Assembly (NCBI GenBank): GCA_003216915.1
Contig: QCIB01000014.1
Span: forward strand, 1 to 44,863
DNA: 44,863 bases
Reading direction: 5' to 3'
From: Prochlorococcus sp. AG-402-I23
Lineage (GTDB): Bacteria; Cyanobacteriota; Cyanobacteriia; PCC-6307; Cyanobiaceae
The position numbers and the translations under genes are program-made. Positions 35,225 to 44,590 of the stretch are shown here, one piece after another; position 1 is the stretch's first letter; the number at the start of each line of letters is the position of its first letter. Under the pieces are notes generated by a model. The model made no database searches and was not told where the DNA came from. It saw nothing but the letters and a program-made list of their open reading frames with translations.

Positions 35225-35830
35225 TTAATTAATAGAAATTACGTCTTTTTCGTTAAACCCTTCCTTTATAAGTTCTTTGTTCAAATCATCTTTTGACGTA
35301 ACTCTATCAACAAATAGTATTCCGTTTAAGTGGTCCATCTCGTGTTGAATACACCTCGCTAGAAGTCCATCTGCTTTCATTTTACGAGGTCTACCCATTT
35401 CATCTCTAAATTTTAATTTTATAGTTGATGGTCTTACTACATTCAAATAGACTCCAGGTATACTTAAGCAGCCTTCTTCGTATGAATTAAGGGTTGTTCC
35501 AAAGTCGGTAATTTCTGGATTGATTAATATTAAAGGTTCTGCTGCTGAATCTTCAAAATTTACATCTATGACAAGAAGCTCTTTGTTGATACCAATTTGA
35601 GGTGCGGCAAGACCAATTCCTTTAGCTGCATACATGCTTTGGAGCATTTCTCTAGCAAGTTTTCTAATCGATTCGTCAACCTTAGTTATTCTGTTGGAAT
35701 TTTGTCTTAATACATCATCACCAAGTTTATAAATGTCTAGAGAAGGCTTAACTGTTTGTTCTTTTGCAATTTTTTCTGAGCTTCCATTTGTTCTTGACTT
35801 TTTTGCAAGTTGTGAAAAATGGTTTGCCAC
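35225..35830 (-). CDS. def: Peptide deformylase
   Basis: Removes the formyl group from the N-terminus of new proteins; metal enzyme. All three motifs are present: G71-IGLAAPQIG80, E119-GCLS123 with metal ligand C121, and H163-EMDH167. A 25-residue N-terminal extension (MANHFSQLAKKSRTNG) precedes the usual start of the fold. It is divergent from the S9 peptidase across 78 bases and heads a leftward group with the HIT protein. Confidence 0.96.
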   Translation of the reverse strand: MANHFSQLAKKSRTNGSSEKIAKEQTVKPSLDIYKLGDDVLRQNSNRITKVDESIRKLAREMLQSMYAAKGIGLAAPQIGINKELLVIDVNFEDSAAEPLILINPEITDFGTTLNSYEEGCLSIPGVYLNVVRPSTIKLKFRDEMGRPRKMKADGLLARCIQHEMDHLNGILFVDRVTSKDDLNKELIKEGFNEKDVISIN

Positions 35831-35908
35831 GTTAAGAAAAGTTTTTAATTGAGAGTTTAGCTATAAAAATACTAGCACTTTAATTTACTTTCTTTATAGT
35901 TTTTATAA

Positions 35909-37834
35909 ATGAGCAATAATGATAATTTAAAAGTTGGGCAAACTGAATCTAAAAAAAAAGCTTTTAAGGAATTAACTATTATTAGGGATATTATTTTTTG
36001 GATTGATGTTGTTGATGAAGGTCAAAATGAGAATGCCATTTTTGCAAGACCATTTAATGAAAAAGCGACGTTTCCTCAGAAATTAACAATTAAAAAATAT
36101 AATATTAAAAATAATTTTCATGGATATGGTGGTAAATCTTATAAATGTATAAATATTAAAAATAATTTTTATTTGATATGGATAGATCAGATTACCAAAG
36201 CAGTATGGTTTCAAATTTTTAAAGAGGCAGCGTCAAATTATAGAAGTCAAAATAAATATCTTGATTCAGTTCAAGAACCTAGACAATTATCAAAATCAAT
36301 TGATGGAAATTTCGATTCTTCATTTGTCATTTCTGAAAAAAATCTTTTGTATGGTATTTGCGAAATAAATAATAGAGATTATTTATTTTCGTTAAACTTA
36401 AAAAAAACTAAACAAGATATTCATCGAATAAAAAAATTTAAAAATTTTGCTGGAGAACTTTCTTCTAATACTTCTGCTAACTTACTTTCTTGGATAGAGT
36501 GGGATTCTCCATACATGCCCTGGGAGAAAAATGATCTTTTTTTCGCTCAAATAGATTTAGATGGAGAGATACAAAAAATAAAAAAATTCTCAAATAAGCT
36601 GATAAATTCAAAAAAAAAAGTTTCTTTTTTTCAACCCTATTGGATAAGTGAAACACTTTTAGTATGTTCTGAAGATAGTTCTGGATGGTGGAACTTATTG
36701 TTTTTAGATGTTAGTGAAATTAAGAATATTCTTGTTAAGAAAAAAGTAGAGAGAAATTTGATTGAATATGGAGTACCACAATGGGTCTCTGGAATAACAT
36801 TTTTTTCAGGGACTAAAAAAAATTTATTTTGCTTAGTAAAAAAAGAAAATAATTTCATAGTGGAACAATATAAAAATCTTGAATTCGTTAAAGAATTTTT
36901 TACTCCTTTTACCTCAATAAGTGATTTCAGTGTTTTTCGGAAAAAAGTTCTTTTAAAAGGTTATGGATCTGATTTTTTGGGAATTTTATTTGAAATTGAT
37001 TTTGCAGAAAAAGTTTTATCAAATTTTTCTGAGCAGATATTTGTTGATCATATAAAAGATTGTTCAAAACCTGAACCATTTTGGTTTAAAGGTTTTGAAG
37101 ATCAATCTACTCATTCTTTTCTTTATAGGCCGCTAGTTGAAAATTTTAAAAAGCCACCTCTCCTTGTTAGAGCCCATAGCGGTCCAACTTCATGTTTTGA
37201 TGGATCATATAATTCTGAAGTTCAATATTGGACGTCGAAGGGATTTTTTGTTTCTGAAGTTAATTATGGAGGATCATCAGGCTTTGGCAAAGTATATAGA
37301 GAGAGGTTGAATTATAAGTGGGGGATTGTTGATTCTTATGATTGCAAAGCACTCGCTCTTGAATTAATCAAATCAAATCTGGTTGATAGCGAGAAAGTAG
37401 TAATTTTTGGTAATAGTGCTGGCGGGTTAACTGCTCTGAATTGCTTATTATATGGGTCTATTTTTACAGCAGCAATTTGTAAATATCCTGTTATTGATTT
37501 GCAGGATATGCATTACAACACTCATAGGTTTGAGAAAGATTATTTAAATTCTTTGGTAGGAAATTATGAAAAAAATCATGATAATTATATAAATAGATCA
37601 CCGATTAATTATATTAACAAAATAAAAAAACCTATCTTATTGTTTCATGGCAAAAAAGATAAAGTTATTTCTTATGAACAAACTTTAAAAATTCAAGAAA
37701 TTTTGATTCGAAATAATAAATTTTCAGAAGTTATGTTTTTTGAAAATGAGGGGCATGGGTTTAAAAATATTGAAAATAAAAAAATAGTAATGCAAAAATC
37801 TCAGGAATTTTTAAAAAATGCTTTGAATATTTAA
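35909..37834 (+). CDS. S9 family serine peptidase (acylaminoacyl/prolyl oligopeptidase type)
   Basis: 641 residues with an N-terminal beta-propeller-like domain (about 20-370) and a C-terminal alpha/beta hydrolase domain (about 390-640). The catalytic triad is S503 in GNSAGG, D584 in HGKKDK and H616 in NEGHGF. YGGSSGFGKVYRERLNYKWGIVDSYD is typical of the S9C group. Likely cytoplasmic, as no signal peptide is seen. Its stop codon overlaps the convergent sufS stop by 4 bases. Confidence 0.93.
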   Translation: MSNNDNLKVGQTESKKKAFKELTIIRDIIFWIDVVDEGQNENAIFARPFNEKATFPQKLTIKKYNIKNNFHGYGGKSYKCINIKNNFYLIWIDQITKAVWFQIFKEAASNYRSQNKYLDSVQEPRQLSKSIDGNFDSSFVISEKNLLYGICEINNRDYLFSLNLKKTKQDIHRIKKFKNFAGELSSNTSANLLSWIEWDSPYMPWEKNDLFFAQIDLDGEIQKIKKFSNKLINSKKKVSFFQPYWISETLLVCSEDSSGWWNLLFLDVSEIKNILVKKKVERNLIEYGVPQWVSGITFFSGTKKNLFCLVKKENNFIVEQYKNLEFVKEFFTPFTSISDFSVFRKKVLLKGYGSDFLGILFEIDFAEKVLSNFSEQIFVDHIKDCSKPEPFWFKGFEDQSTHSFLYRPLVENFKKPPLLVRAHSGPTSCFDGSYNSEVQYWTSKGFFVSEVNYGGSSGFGKVYRERLNYKWGIVDSYDCKALALELIKSNLVDSEKVVIFGNSAGGLTALNCLLYGSIFTAAICKYPVIDLQDMHYNTHRFEKDYLNSLVGNYEKNHDNYINRSPINYINKIKKPILLFHGKKDKVISYEQTLKIQEILIRNNKFSEVMFFENEGHGFKNIENKKIVMQKSQEFLKNALNI

Positions 37835-39084
37835 GAATTTATTTTTAGAAAATTTATAGTATCTTTTAATTTTTCTATAAATATATCAATTTCCTCCTTA
37901 TTGGTTGTGAAATTCATGCTAATTCTAGCCGTAGATTTAATTCCAATGTATCTGTGCAGAGGTTGACAGCAATGATGCCCACTTCTGATGCAAATTCCTT
38001 TTGAATCAAGAATTTCAGCAATATCGTTTGAATGTATGTTTTTTACATAAAAGGTGGCAAGTGATGCTCTGTCTGAATCTATCTCGGGCGATGGACCAAT
38101 AATTTCAACATTTTCTATTTCATTTAATTTTTCAAATAAATATTTAGTAATAGTCTTTTCATATTCATGAATTTCATTCAATCCAATAGTGTTTATATAA
38201 TTAATTGCTTCTGCAAGACCTATTGCTTCTGCAATAGCTGGAGTCCCAGCTTCAAATTTATGTGGTAACTCTGCCCAAGTACTTGTCTCTTCAAAAACAT
38301 CTTGAATCATTTCGCCACCTCCAAAGAGAGGAGGTATTTTTTCTAGGATTTCTTTTCTTGACCAAAGGAAACCAATACCTGTAGGGCCGCAAAGTTTATG
38401 TCCTGAGCCTGCTAAAAAATCTATATCAAGATCAATTACATCTAGTTTTTGATGAGCCAAACTTTGACATGCATCTATTAACACTAAAGAACCTTTTTGT
38501 TTGGCTAATTTAGTGATCTCTTTGATTGGATTACAGCAACCCAGAGTATTACTAACATGAACTAGGCTAACAAGCTTAGTTCTAGATGTTAGTTTTGATT
38601 TAAAATCATCTATATCTAATTTTCCATTTTTATCTATACCTATAAATTTTAATTTGCATTTATTTTTTGCTGCAACCATTTGCCATGGAACAATATTGCT
38701 ATGATGTTCCATTATTGATAAGAGAATTTCATCGTTTTCTCTTAATGAAGATTCGCCCCATGATCTAGCTGCTAGATTGATTGCTTCAGTAGCATTTCTT
38801 GTGAAAATAATTTCTTTTGTTGAATTCGCTTTTATAAATTTGCTAATTAAATATCTTGCATTTTCAAATTCTTCTGTCGCTTTAGCACTTAATTGATGTG
38901 CACCTCTATGTACATTGGCATTAAAGTTTTTATAATATTCATTAATTTTTTCTAAGACTTGTATTGGTTTTTGAGTGGTTGCAGCATGGTCTAAATAAAT
39001 AATTTGCTTACTACTTTTTAAGTTCTTATTTAAAAGAGGAAAGTCTTTCTTCGTTATTTCAGGAAAATTTTGAATTGTTTCCAT
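37831..39084 (-). CDS. sufS: Cysteine desulfurase SufS
   Basis: PLP enzyme that takes sulfur from cysteine as a persulfide and passes it to the SufBCD scaffold for Fe-S cluster assembly. PLP lysine in GSGHKLCGPTG; active-site cysteine in RSGHHCCQP near the C-terminus; the group II features fit SufS. Last gene of the leftward operon sufB-C-D-S, and its ATG overlaps the sufD stop (TAATG). 417 residues, normal. Confidence 0.96.
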   Translation of the reverse strand: METIQNFPEITKKDFPLLNKNLKSSKQIIYLDHAATTQKPIQVLEKINEYYKNFNANVHRGAHQLSAKATEEFENARYLISKFIKANSTKEIIFTRNATEAINLAARSWGESSLRENDEILLSIMEHHSNIVPWQMVAAKNKCKLKFIGIDKNGKLDIDDFKSKLTSRTKLVSLVHVSNTLGCCNPIKEITKLAKQKGSLVLIDACQSLAHQKLDVIDLDIDFLAGSGHKLCGPTGIGFLWSRKEILEKIPPLFGGGEMIQDVFEETSTWAELPHKFEAGTPAIAEAIGLAEAINYINTIGLNEIHEYEKTITKYLFEKLNEIENVEIIGPSPEIDSDRASLATFYVKNIHSNDIAEILDSKGICIRSGHHCCQPLHRYIGIKSTARISMNFTTNKEEIDIFIEKLKDTINFLKINS

Positions 39085-40301
39085 TAATTTTCATTTAAAA
39101 GTTTATCAAGCAAATCCCATCTATCTTTTGAAACGGGAATAAATGAAATTATTTCTTGAAAGTAAGAACTTAATTGTAGTTTACTTGCTTCTGTTAATGT
39201 GATCCCTCTTGTTCGCATATAAAAAAGTTCTTCTTCATTTAGTTGTGAAATTGTAGCTCCATGTTTGCATTTGACATCATCAGCAATTATTTCTAATTGA
39301 GGTTTGGTATCTATTTGTGCGAGATTTGATAAAAGTAAATTTCTGCTTAATTGAGAAGCATCAGTTTTCTGGGCAATTTTCGGAACTATTATTGAACCTT
39401 CAAATATCGCATGTGATTTATCGTCAGCAAGTGATTTATTGATTTGATCTAGAAATCCATTTGGGCCATGAAAGTCTATTTTTGTAAAAGTAGAAATTTG
39501 TTCATCTTTTTTTGTTATTTGCATACCTTTGATATTGGTTTTAGCGTTTCCTTTAGATTGTTTAATACGAATTTCAAATCTTGCATAATTAAATTTGAAA
39601 TGTAAAGATCCTAAATTGTATTCGCTATTGTTTTGTTGAATTACATTGAGAGAATTTAATAGATTTGATTTGTTTTCACCGTAAGAAACAACACCATGGT
39701 TTACGGAACTATTTTCTTCTAAACAAACGAAGGTTGATTGAGATAATGAAGAGTTGTCTTTACCAAGATTTACTTGTAATAAATCAATATTACAATTCTT
39801 TTCTAAAAATATTACCAGCGTTTTTGCGTTTAAAGAATTAATTGATGCGTGACTAAAGATTTCAATAGGAGGGATTTCTGATCCATTTATTTTTAATCCC
39901 AAGATATTCTTTGTACAGTTTAAAGACAGATTTAGTAAGTCACTCCAATTTTCGTTTTTATCAAAACAAGATATCTGTTCCTTGATATATTTAACTAATT
40001 TATCCTCACTTAATTGCTTTATTGAATAATTTTCCTCTATAAAATTAATCTGGCAATTATCACCAATTACTAACCTAATAGTACTTTGAGAAGTGTTCGG
40101 AAAAGGTGTATCAAATTTTGATTTTTTTTCATTAACTGAGTAGTTTAAAAAGTTCGAAAATTTTGATTTATTTGAAAGTCTCCATTGTTCACTTTTAGGA
40201 TTAGGGAGGGGGCTTGCTTGTAATTTATCTAGACAGATTTTTTGTATTTCTGTTAGATTATCGATGGATTTATTTGTTTTTATTTTTTCAATAATTTCCA
40301 T
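39084..40301 (-). CDS. sufD: Fe-S assembly protein SufD
   Basis: 405 residues. Part of the SufBC2D scaffold that builds Fe-S clusters. The N-terminal half is poorly conserved, while the C-terminal beta-helix carries the SufB/SufD signature (DDVKCKHGATISQLNEEELFYMRTRG). Its stop overlaps the sufS start by one base and its start is 4 bases after the sufC stop, so the three are translationally linked. Confidence 0.95.
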   Translation of the reverse strand: MEIIEKIKTNKSIDNLTEIQKICLDKLQASPLPNPKSEQWRLSNKSKFSNFLNYSVNEKKSKFDTPFPNTSQSTIRLVIGDNCQINFIEENYSIKQLSEDKLVKYIKEQISCFDKNENWSDLLNLSLNCTKNILGLKINGSEIPPIEIFSHASINSLNAKTLVIFLEKNCNIDLLQVNLGKDNSSLSQSTFVCLEENSSVNHGVVSYGENKSNLLNSLNVIQQNNSEYNLGSLHFKFNYARFEIRIKQSKGNAKTNIKGMQITKKDEQISTFTKIDFHGPNGFLDQINKSLADDKSHAIFEGSIIVPKIAQKTDASQLSRNLLLSNLAQIDTKPQLEIIADDVKCKHGATISQLNEEELFYMRTRGITLTEASKLQLSSYFQEIISFIPVSKDRWDLLDKLLNEN

Positions 40302-40305
40302 TTAT

Positions 40306-41091
40306 TTAGGTCTCTTTTATAAAGTTATCAGTCCATTCATACCCTTTTTTCTCAAGCTCTAGAGCAAGATCGCTCTCACCAGTTTTTATTATTTGTCCGT
40401 CTGACATAACATGGACATAATTTGGTTTAATTTCATCTAATAATCTCTGATAGTGGGTAATAAGTATAATTCCAGTTTGTGCATTTGATATTTTTTTAAT
40501 TCCTGATGCCACTATTCTTAGAGCATCAATATCTAGACCAGAATCGGTCTCATCTAATATTGCTATCTTGGGCTCAAGTAAAGCCATTTGTAGAATTTCA
40601 TTTCTTTTTTTTTCACCTCCGGAAAATCCTTGATTTACACTCCTTGATAGGAATGCATGATCCATTTTCACAATTTCTAACTTTTCTTTAACTAATTCTT
40701 CAAAATCAAAAGTATCTAATTCTTCTTTGTTTAGGAATTTCCTTCTAGCATTAGTTGAAACTCTAAGAAACTCAAGATTACTTACACCTGGAATCTCAAT
40801 TGGGTATTGAAAACCAAGAAAAATTCCTAATTGAGCTCTCTCTTCAGGTTCTAGAGAGTTGATGTTTTCTCCTAAAAATTTTATATCGCCATTTGTAATA
40901 TTATACGAGGGATGTCCTGCAATGATTTTCGAAAGAGTACTTTTGCCACATCCATTTCTTCCCATAATGGCATGGATTTCTCCAGGATAGACGGTAAGTG
41001 AAACCCCTTTTAAAATTGGAAGATTATCAGTAGATGCAGAGAGATTTTCAACTTCTAAAATTGGATCTGATTCTTTCATTTTACTTTGCAT
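40306..41091 (-). CDS. sufC: Fe-S assembly ATPase SufC
   Basis: 261-residue ABC-type ATPase that drives conformational change of the SufB-SufD complex. Walker [10 protein letters not shown] near 45, signature [12 protein letters not shown] near 160 and Walker [17 protein letters not shown] near 184. No membrane segments, as expected. The first ATG is used; an ATG four codons downstream is also possible. It follows sufB by 21 bases. Confidence 0.97.
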   Translation of the reverse strand: MQSKMKESDPILEVENLSASTDNLPILKGVSLTVYPGEIHAIMGRNGCGKSTLSKIIAGHPSYNITNGDIKFLGENINSLEPEERAQLGIFLGFQYPIEIPGVSNLEFLRVSTNARRKFLNKEELDTFDFEELVKEKLEIVKMDHAFLSRSVNQGFSGGEKKRNEILQMALLEPKIAILDETDSGLDIDALRIVASGIKKISNAQTGIILITHYQRLLDEIKPNYVHVMSDGQIIKTGESDLALELEKKGYEWTDNFIKET

Positions 41092-41112
41092 TTCAGTTTA
41101 GAAATTGATTCA

Positions 41113-42555
41113 TTAACCTACTGATCCCTCTAGTTTAAGTGCCAGTAACTTATCTGCTTCAGCAGCAAATTCCATAGGTAATTGATTAAATACATCTCTA
41201 CAAAAACCGCTGACCATCATAGATACTGCCTCCTCAAATTCTATACCTCTGCTTTGGAGATAAAAAAGTTGGTCTTCTGAGATTCTACATGTGCTTGCTT
41301 CATGCTCAATTTCAGAATTGGGTTGTTGAGATTTGATGTAAGGAAATGTATTTGCAGAAGCTTGATCCCCTATTAACATTGAATCACATTGACTGTAATT
41401 TCTGGATCCTGTAGCTTTTGTACCCATTTTGACAAGGCCTCTATAGCTATTTATTGAGTTGCCTGCACTAATACCTTTGCTAACAATTGTTGATTTGGTC
41501 TTAGGACCAATATGGATCATTTTTGTGCCGGTATCTGCTTGTTGAAGATTATTGGTGAGTGCCACTGAATAAAATTCTCCTACAGATTCTTCCCCTAAAA
41601 GAAGACAGCTAGGGTATTTCCATGTAATTGCAGACCCTGTTTCAACTTGAGACCAGCTAATTTTACTCCTCTTACCTAAACATTTCCCTCTCTTGGTGAC
41701 AAAATTAAAAATTCCGCCAATACCTTCTTCATCACCAGCATACCAATTTTGCACTGTTGAATATTTTATTGAGGCGTGGTCTAATGCTATGAGCTCTACA
41801 ACTGCTGCATGAAGGGTATTTGTATCAAACATTGGAGCTGTACAACCTTCTAGATAACTTACAGAACTTGATTCTTCAGCAATGATTAGTGTTCTTTCGA
41901 ATTGTCCTGAATCTCCACTATTAATTCTGAAGTAGGAAGATAGATCCATAGGGCAGGTAACACCTTTTGGGATATAAACAAAAGAACCATCACTAAAAAC
42001 GGCAGAATTTAGTGCTGCAAAATAATTATCACTAGCTGGAACTACTGTACCTAAATATTTTTCAATCAAATCTGAGTGATTTTTTACTGCTTCACTAATT
42101 GAGCAAAATATAACTCCATGTTCAGCAAGTTCTTCTCTAAAAGTTGTGGCTATAGAAACACTATCAAAGACAGCATCTACTGCTACATTTGTGAGTTTTT
42201 TTTGCTCCGTAAGGGGTATTCCCAATTTGTCAAAAGTCTCAAGAAGTTTGGGATCAACTTCATCTAAACTAGAAATTTTCTCTTTTTGTTTAGGAGCAGA
42301 GTAATAAATTATATCTTGATAATCAATTTGTTTATATCCTAATCCTGCCCAATCAGGCTCTTTCATTTTTTGCCATTTTTTAAAGGCTTTTAATCTAAAA
42401 TCAAGAAGAAATTTTGGCTCTTCTTTTTTCTGTGAAATTAATCTTATGATATCTTCATTTAATCCCTTTGCTATTTTTTCAGTTTCAATATCAGTAACGA
42501 AACCGTATTTGTAAGGCTCTTTTACTACATTTTTAACTAAATTTTCGTTGACCAT
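41113..42555 (-). CDS. sufB: Fe-S assembly protein SufB
   Basis: 480 residues, core scaffold of the SUF system on which the nascent cluster is built. Strong family features include [39 protein letters not shown] and [20 protein letters not shown]. First gene of the operon. The 95-base gap to the divergent 117-aa gene must contain its promoter. No gene for SufR, the usual cyanobacterial repressor of this operon, lies next to it. Confidence 0.97.
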   Translation of the reverse strand: MVNENLVKNVVKEPYKYGFVTDIETEKIAKGLNEDIIRLISQKKEEPKFLLDFRLKAFKKWQKMKEPDWAGLGYKQIDYQDIIYYSAPKQKEKISSLDEVDPKLLETFDKLGIPLTEQKKLTNVAVDAVFDSVSIATTFREELAEHGVIFCSISEAVKNHSDLIEKYLGTVVPASDNYFAALNSAVFSDGSFVYIPKGVTCPMDLSSYFRINSGDSGQFERTLIIAEESSSVSYLEGCTAPMFDTNTLHAAVVELIALDHASIKYSTVQNWYAGDEEGIGGIFNFVTKRGKCLGKRSKISWSQVETGSAITWKYPSCLLLGEESVGEFYSVALTNNLQQADTGTKMIHIGPKTKSTIVSKGISAGNSINSYRGLVKMGTKATGSRNYSQCDSMLIGDQASANTFPYIKSQQPNSEIEHEASTCRISEDQLFYLQSRGIEFEEAVSMMVSGFCRDVFNQLPMEFAAEADKLLALKLEGSVG

Positions 42556-42650
42556 GTTATCAAAAATAACTTATTACAATTAGCTTTATATACTTTAACG
42601 AAAGATACCCCCAATATTGACTTTTTTTCCTTTATTAAAACTAAAAATTA

Positions 42651-43004
42651 ATGTCTAATCATCTTGATCCCTTGTCTAACCCATTAAACATAGAAACTAT
42701 TCAAGAAATTGATAATCTTGATCTAACAATAATACAGAAACATCATTTAAGAATACTCGCTCATTGCCTGCAGATTTTAAAAATTATCAATGTAGATAAT
42801 AGTTTTGAATATCACAATAAAAATCCCCTTAGAGAATGGTGTGATAACCAATCCAAAAAATTTGATGATAAAAAATTTAGTGATCTTTTTTATGAGCAGT
42901 TAGAATCCACTTCGAAAAAATTAAGTAATTTTTCAAAAAAAATAGGTAAAAGTATTGAGGATTTAGAGATAGATGATTTAGTACTTCTAGTTGAACCACG
43001 ATGA
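42651..43004 (+). CDS. Unknown protein divergent from the suf operon
   Basis: 117 residues, hydrophilic and probably helical: LTIIQKHHLRILAHCLQILKI near 25-45, REWCDNQ near 62-68, and a C-terminal ESTSKKLSNFSKKIGKSIEDLEIDDLVLLV. Two cysteines are present but there is no metal-ligand cluster and no clear helix-turn-helix. In some other cyanobacteria this position holds the repressor sufR; this protein is too short and unlike it. No function assigned. Confidence 0.75.
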   Translation: MSNHLDPLSNPLNIETIQEIDNLDLTIIQKHHLRILAHCLQILKIINVDNSFEYHNKNPLREWCDNQSKKFDDKKFSDLFYEQLESTSKKLSNFSKKIGKSIEDLEIDDLVLLVEPR

Positions 43005-43183
43005 ATTCCCTTTAATTGATCCCGAAGAAAAAATTTATTTTTGTTGAGTCGTTAACAAATTCAGGTAATAAAATTTAAAAAAAAAGAAAATTAATTTACA
43101 TTTAAAAAAGATCTGAAAATTTATTAATTTCTTTGATACCAACAGTTTTGAAGAGAAATATCATTTTTAAGAATTTTTTAGTA

Positions 43184-43199
43184 GTCAGAGGATCCTGAC
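43184..43199. repeat. Inverted repeat in the gap before the DUF4912 gene
   Basis: GTCAG (43184-43188) and CTGAC (43195-43199) flank AGGATC. It could form a small hairpin 60 bases before the start codon at 43260, or serve as a binding site. No poly-T run follows, so it is not a typical terminator. The remainder of the 43005-43259 gap is A+T-rich with no other feature recognised. Confidence 0.35.
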
Positions 43200-43259
43200 G
43201 ACAGGACAAAAAGACACACAATTCCTAAAAAAAAAGAACATACTGATCCCAAACAAAAA

Positions 43260-44375
43260 ATGGAGAATTTAAAAGTGGCTGATGGGATCATTAATAAAGA
43301 TAAATTACTCTCACTTACCCTCAGACAATTACGTCAAGAAGCAAGTAAATTATCTGTTCCGCTATACAGTCGCAAGACAAAAGCTGTTTTAGTTGATTTA
43401 ATACTCAAATATCAAGAAAAATCTACAAAAAAAACATATACCACTTCTCTTCAGTCAAAATCTGAAGAAACTTTTGAATCCAATTCTTTAAACAGTAGTG
43501 AAGAATTTAAAACAAATGTAGTTTTCCTACCCCGAGATCCAGATTGGGCTTATGTTTTTTGGCAAATTTCTGATGCAGATAGAGAAAAAGCACAATCTTT
43601 GGGAGCCAATAAATTATGTTTACGATTATTTGATGCATCTGGTTCTGAAGGAAGCAACTTGAATCAAGGAACACTAAGGGAGATAGCAGTTGATAGTTAC
43701 AGCACTGAGTGGTATTTGCCAATCCCACTCGCAGATAGAGATTATAAAGTTGAATTAGGTTATAAATATGGTTTTAACTGGATGTCATTGGCATTCTCTT
43801 CTATAAGCCACGTTCCTGGCTCTCATCCTTCTGAGCAAATTCTTGACAAATTTGTACCTTTTAATTTGGATTCTACTTCTGAGTCAATCCCAGATATTTC
43901 AAGTCCTGTTGTTTCAGAACAAAATGGTATGCATGAAAGGTTATACCAAGCAGCAACTAACATTCCCCTCAGAAGAAAAGTTGGTTCTGAAGAATTTATG
44001 GAAAATGTAAATTCAACAAACCTCAATGATAATCTTACAGACTCAGGTTCTGGTAAATGGTCATCAGGTTTAAATGATTCTGGAAGCGGAATTGTTAAAA
44101 ATAGATCTTTTTGGCTCGTTGCTGATGCTGAATTAATTGTTTATGGGGCTACAGAGCCTTCTGCAAAACTGACAATTGGTGGAGAAGATGTACCTCTTGC
44201 TGCAGATGGTACTTTTAGAATTCAAGTTCCATTTAGAGATGGCATTCAAAAATATGATATTAAAGCTGTTGATGTATCTGGTGAGCAAGAAAAAAGTATA
44301 TCAATGAAATTTGATAGAACTACACCACTTGACGATACTAATGAAAAAGATAATGCTGAGACTGAATGGTTTTAA
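43260..44375 (+). CDS. DUF4912 protein with N-terminal SAP/Rho-N-like segment
   Basis: 371 residues. Residues about 10-55 (LLSLTLRQLRQEASKLSVP) look like a SAP/Rho N-terminal nucleic-acid-binding segment. The DUF4912 domain follows at about 80-200 (LPRDPDWAYVFWQISDADREKA; WYLPIPLADRDYKVELGY). A linker rich in Ser/Asn leads to a final beta-sandwich-like part (about 280-355, ELIVYGATEPSAKLTIGGEDV). DUF4912 is widespread but of unknown function. The ATG at 43260 is used; a GTG at 43275 is possible. Confidence 0.85.
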   Translation: MENLKVADGIINKDKLLSLTLRQLRQEASKLSVPLYSRKTKAVLVDLILKYQEKSTKKTYTTSLQSKSEETFESNSLNSSEEFKTNVVFLPRDPDWAYVFWQISDADREKAQSLGANKLCLRLFDASGSEGSNLNQGTLREIAVDSYSTEWYLPIPLADRDYKVELGYKYGFNWMSLAFSSISHVPGSHPSEQILDKFVPFNLDSTSESIPDISSPVVSEQNGMHERLYQAATNIPLRRKVGSEEFMENVNSTNLNDNLTDSGSGKWSSGLNDSGSGIVKNRSFWLVADAELIVYGATEPSAKLTIGGEDVPLAADGTFRIQVPFRDGIQKYDIKAVDVSGEQEKSISMKFDRTTPLDDTNEKDNAETEWF

Positions 44376-44387
44376 TAAATTAAATTA

Positions 44388-44558
44388 ATGCTAAAAAAAA
44401 TTGTAGCTTTTACTCCATTGTTTGGGGCATTAACGTTTCCACTTATAGTTCCAATTACAATTTCTAAATTTGGTATTAACTATGGAATTTTTACTGCATT
44501 ATTAATTTCTTCTTTATGGTTTATCGCTATGTTAAGAACTTCCGAAATGCCTCATTAA
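44388..44558 (+). CDS. Small two-helix membrane protein, unknown
   Basis: 56 residues from an ATG 12 bases after the DUF4912 stop to TAA at 44556. Two hydrophobic helices (about 5-26 and 32-49) are separated by KFGINYG; the end is polar (RTSEMPH). Spacing suggests cotranscription with the genes on both sides. No family recognised. The 32 bases to the pgm start contain no other signal. Confidence 0.7.
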   Translation: MLKKIVAFTPLFGALTFPLIVPITISKFGINYGIFTALLISSLWFIAMLRTSEMPH

Positions 44559-44590
44559 TTTAGTTAGATTTTTGAAAGTTTCCTAAAAAT

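Noticed and set aside
36637..36858. Small antisense reading frames inside larger genes (for example within the S9 peptidase, smc and accC)
   Set aside because: They lie fully within well-supported genes on the other strand or frame and show no family features; treated as shadows.
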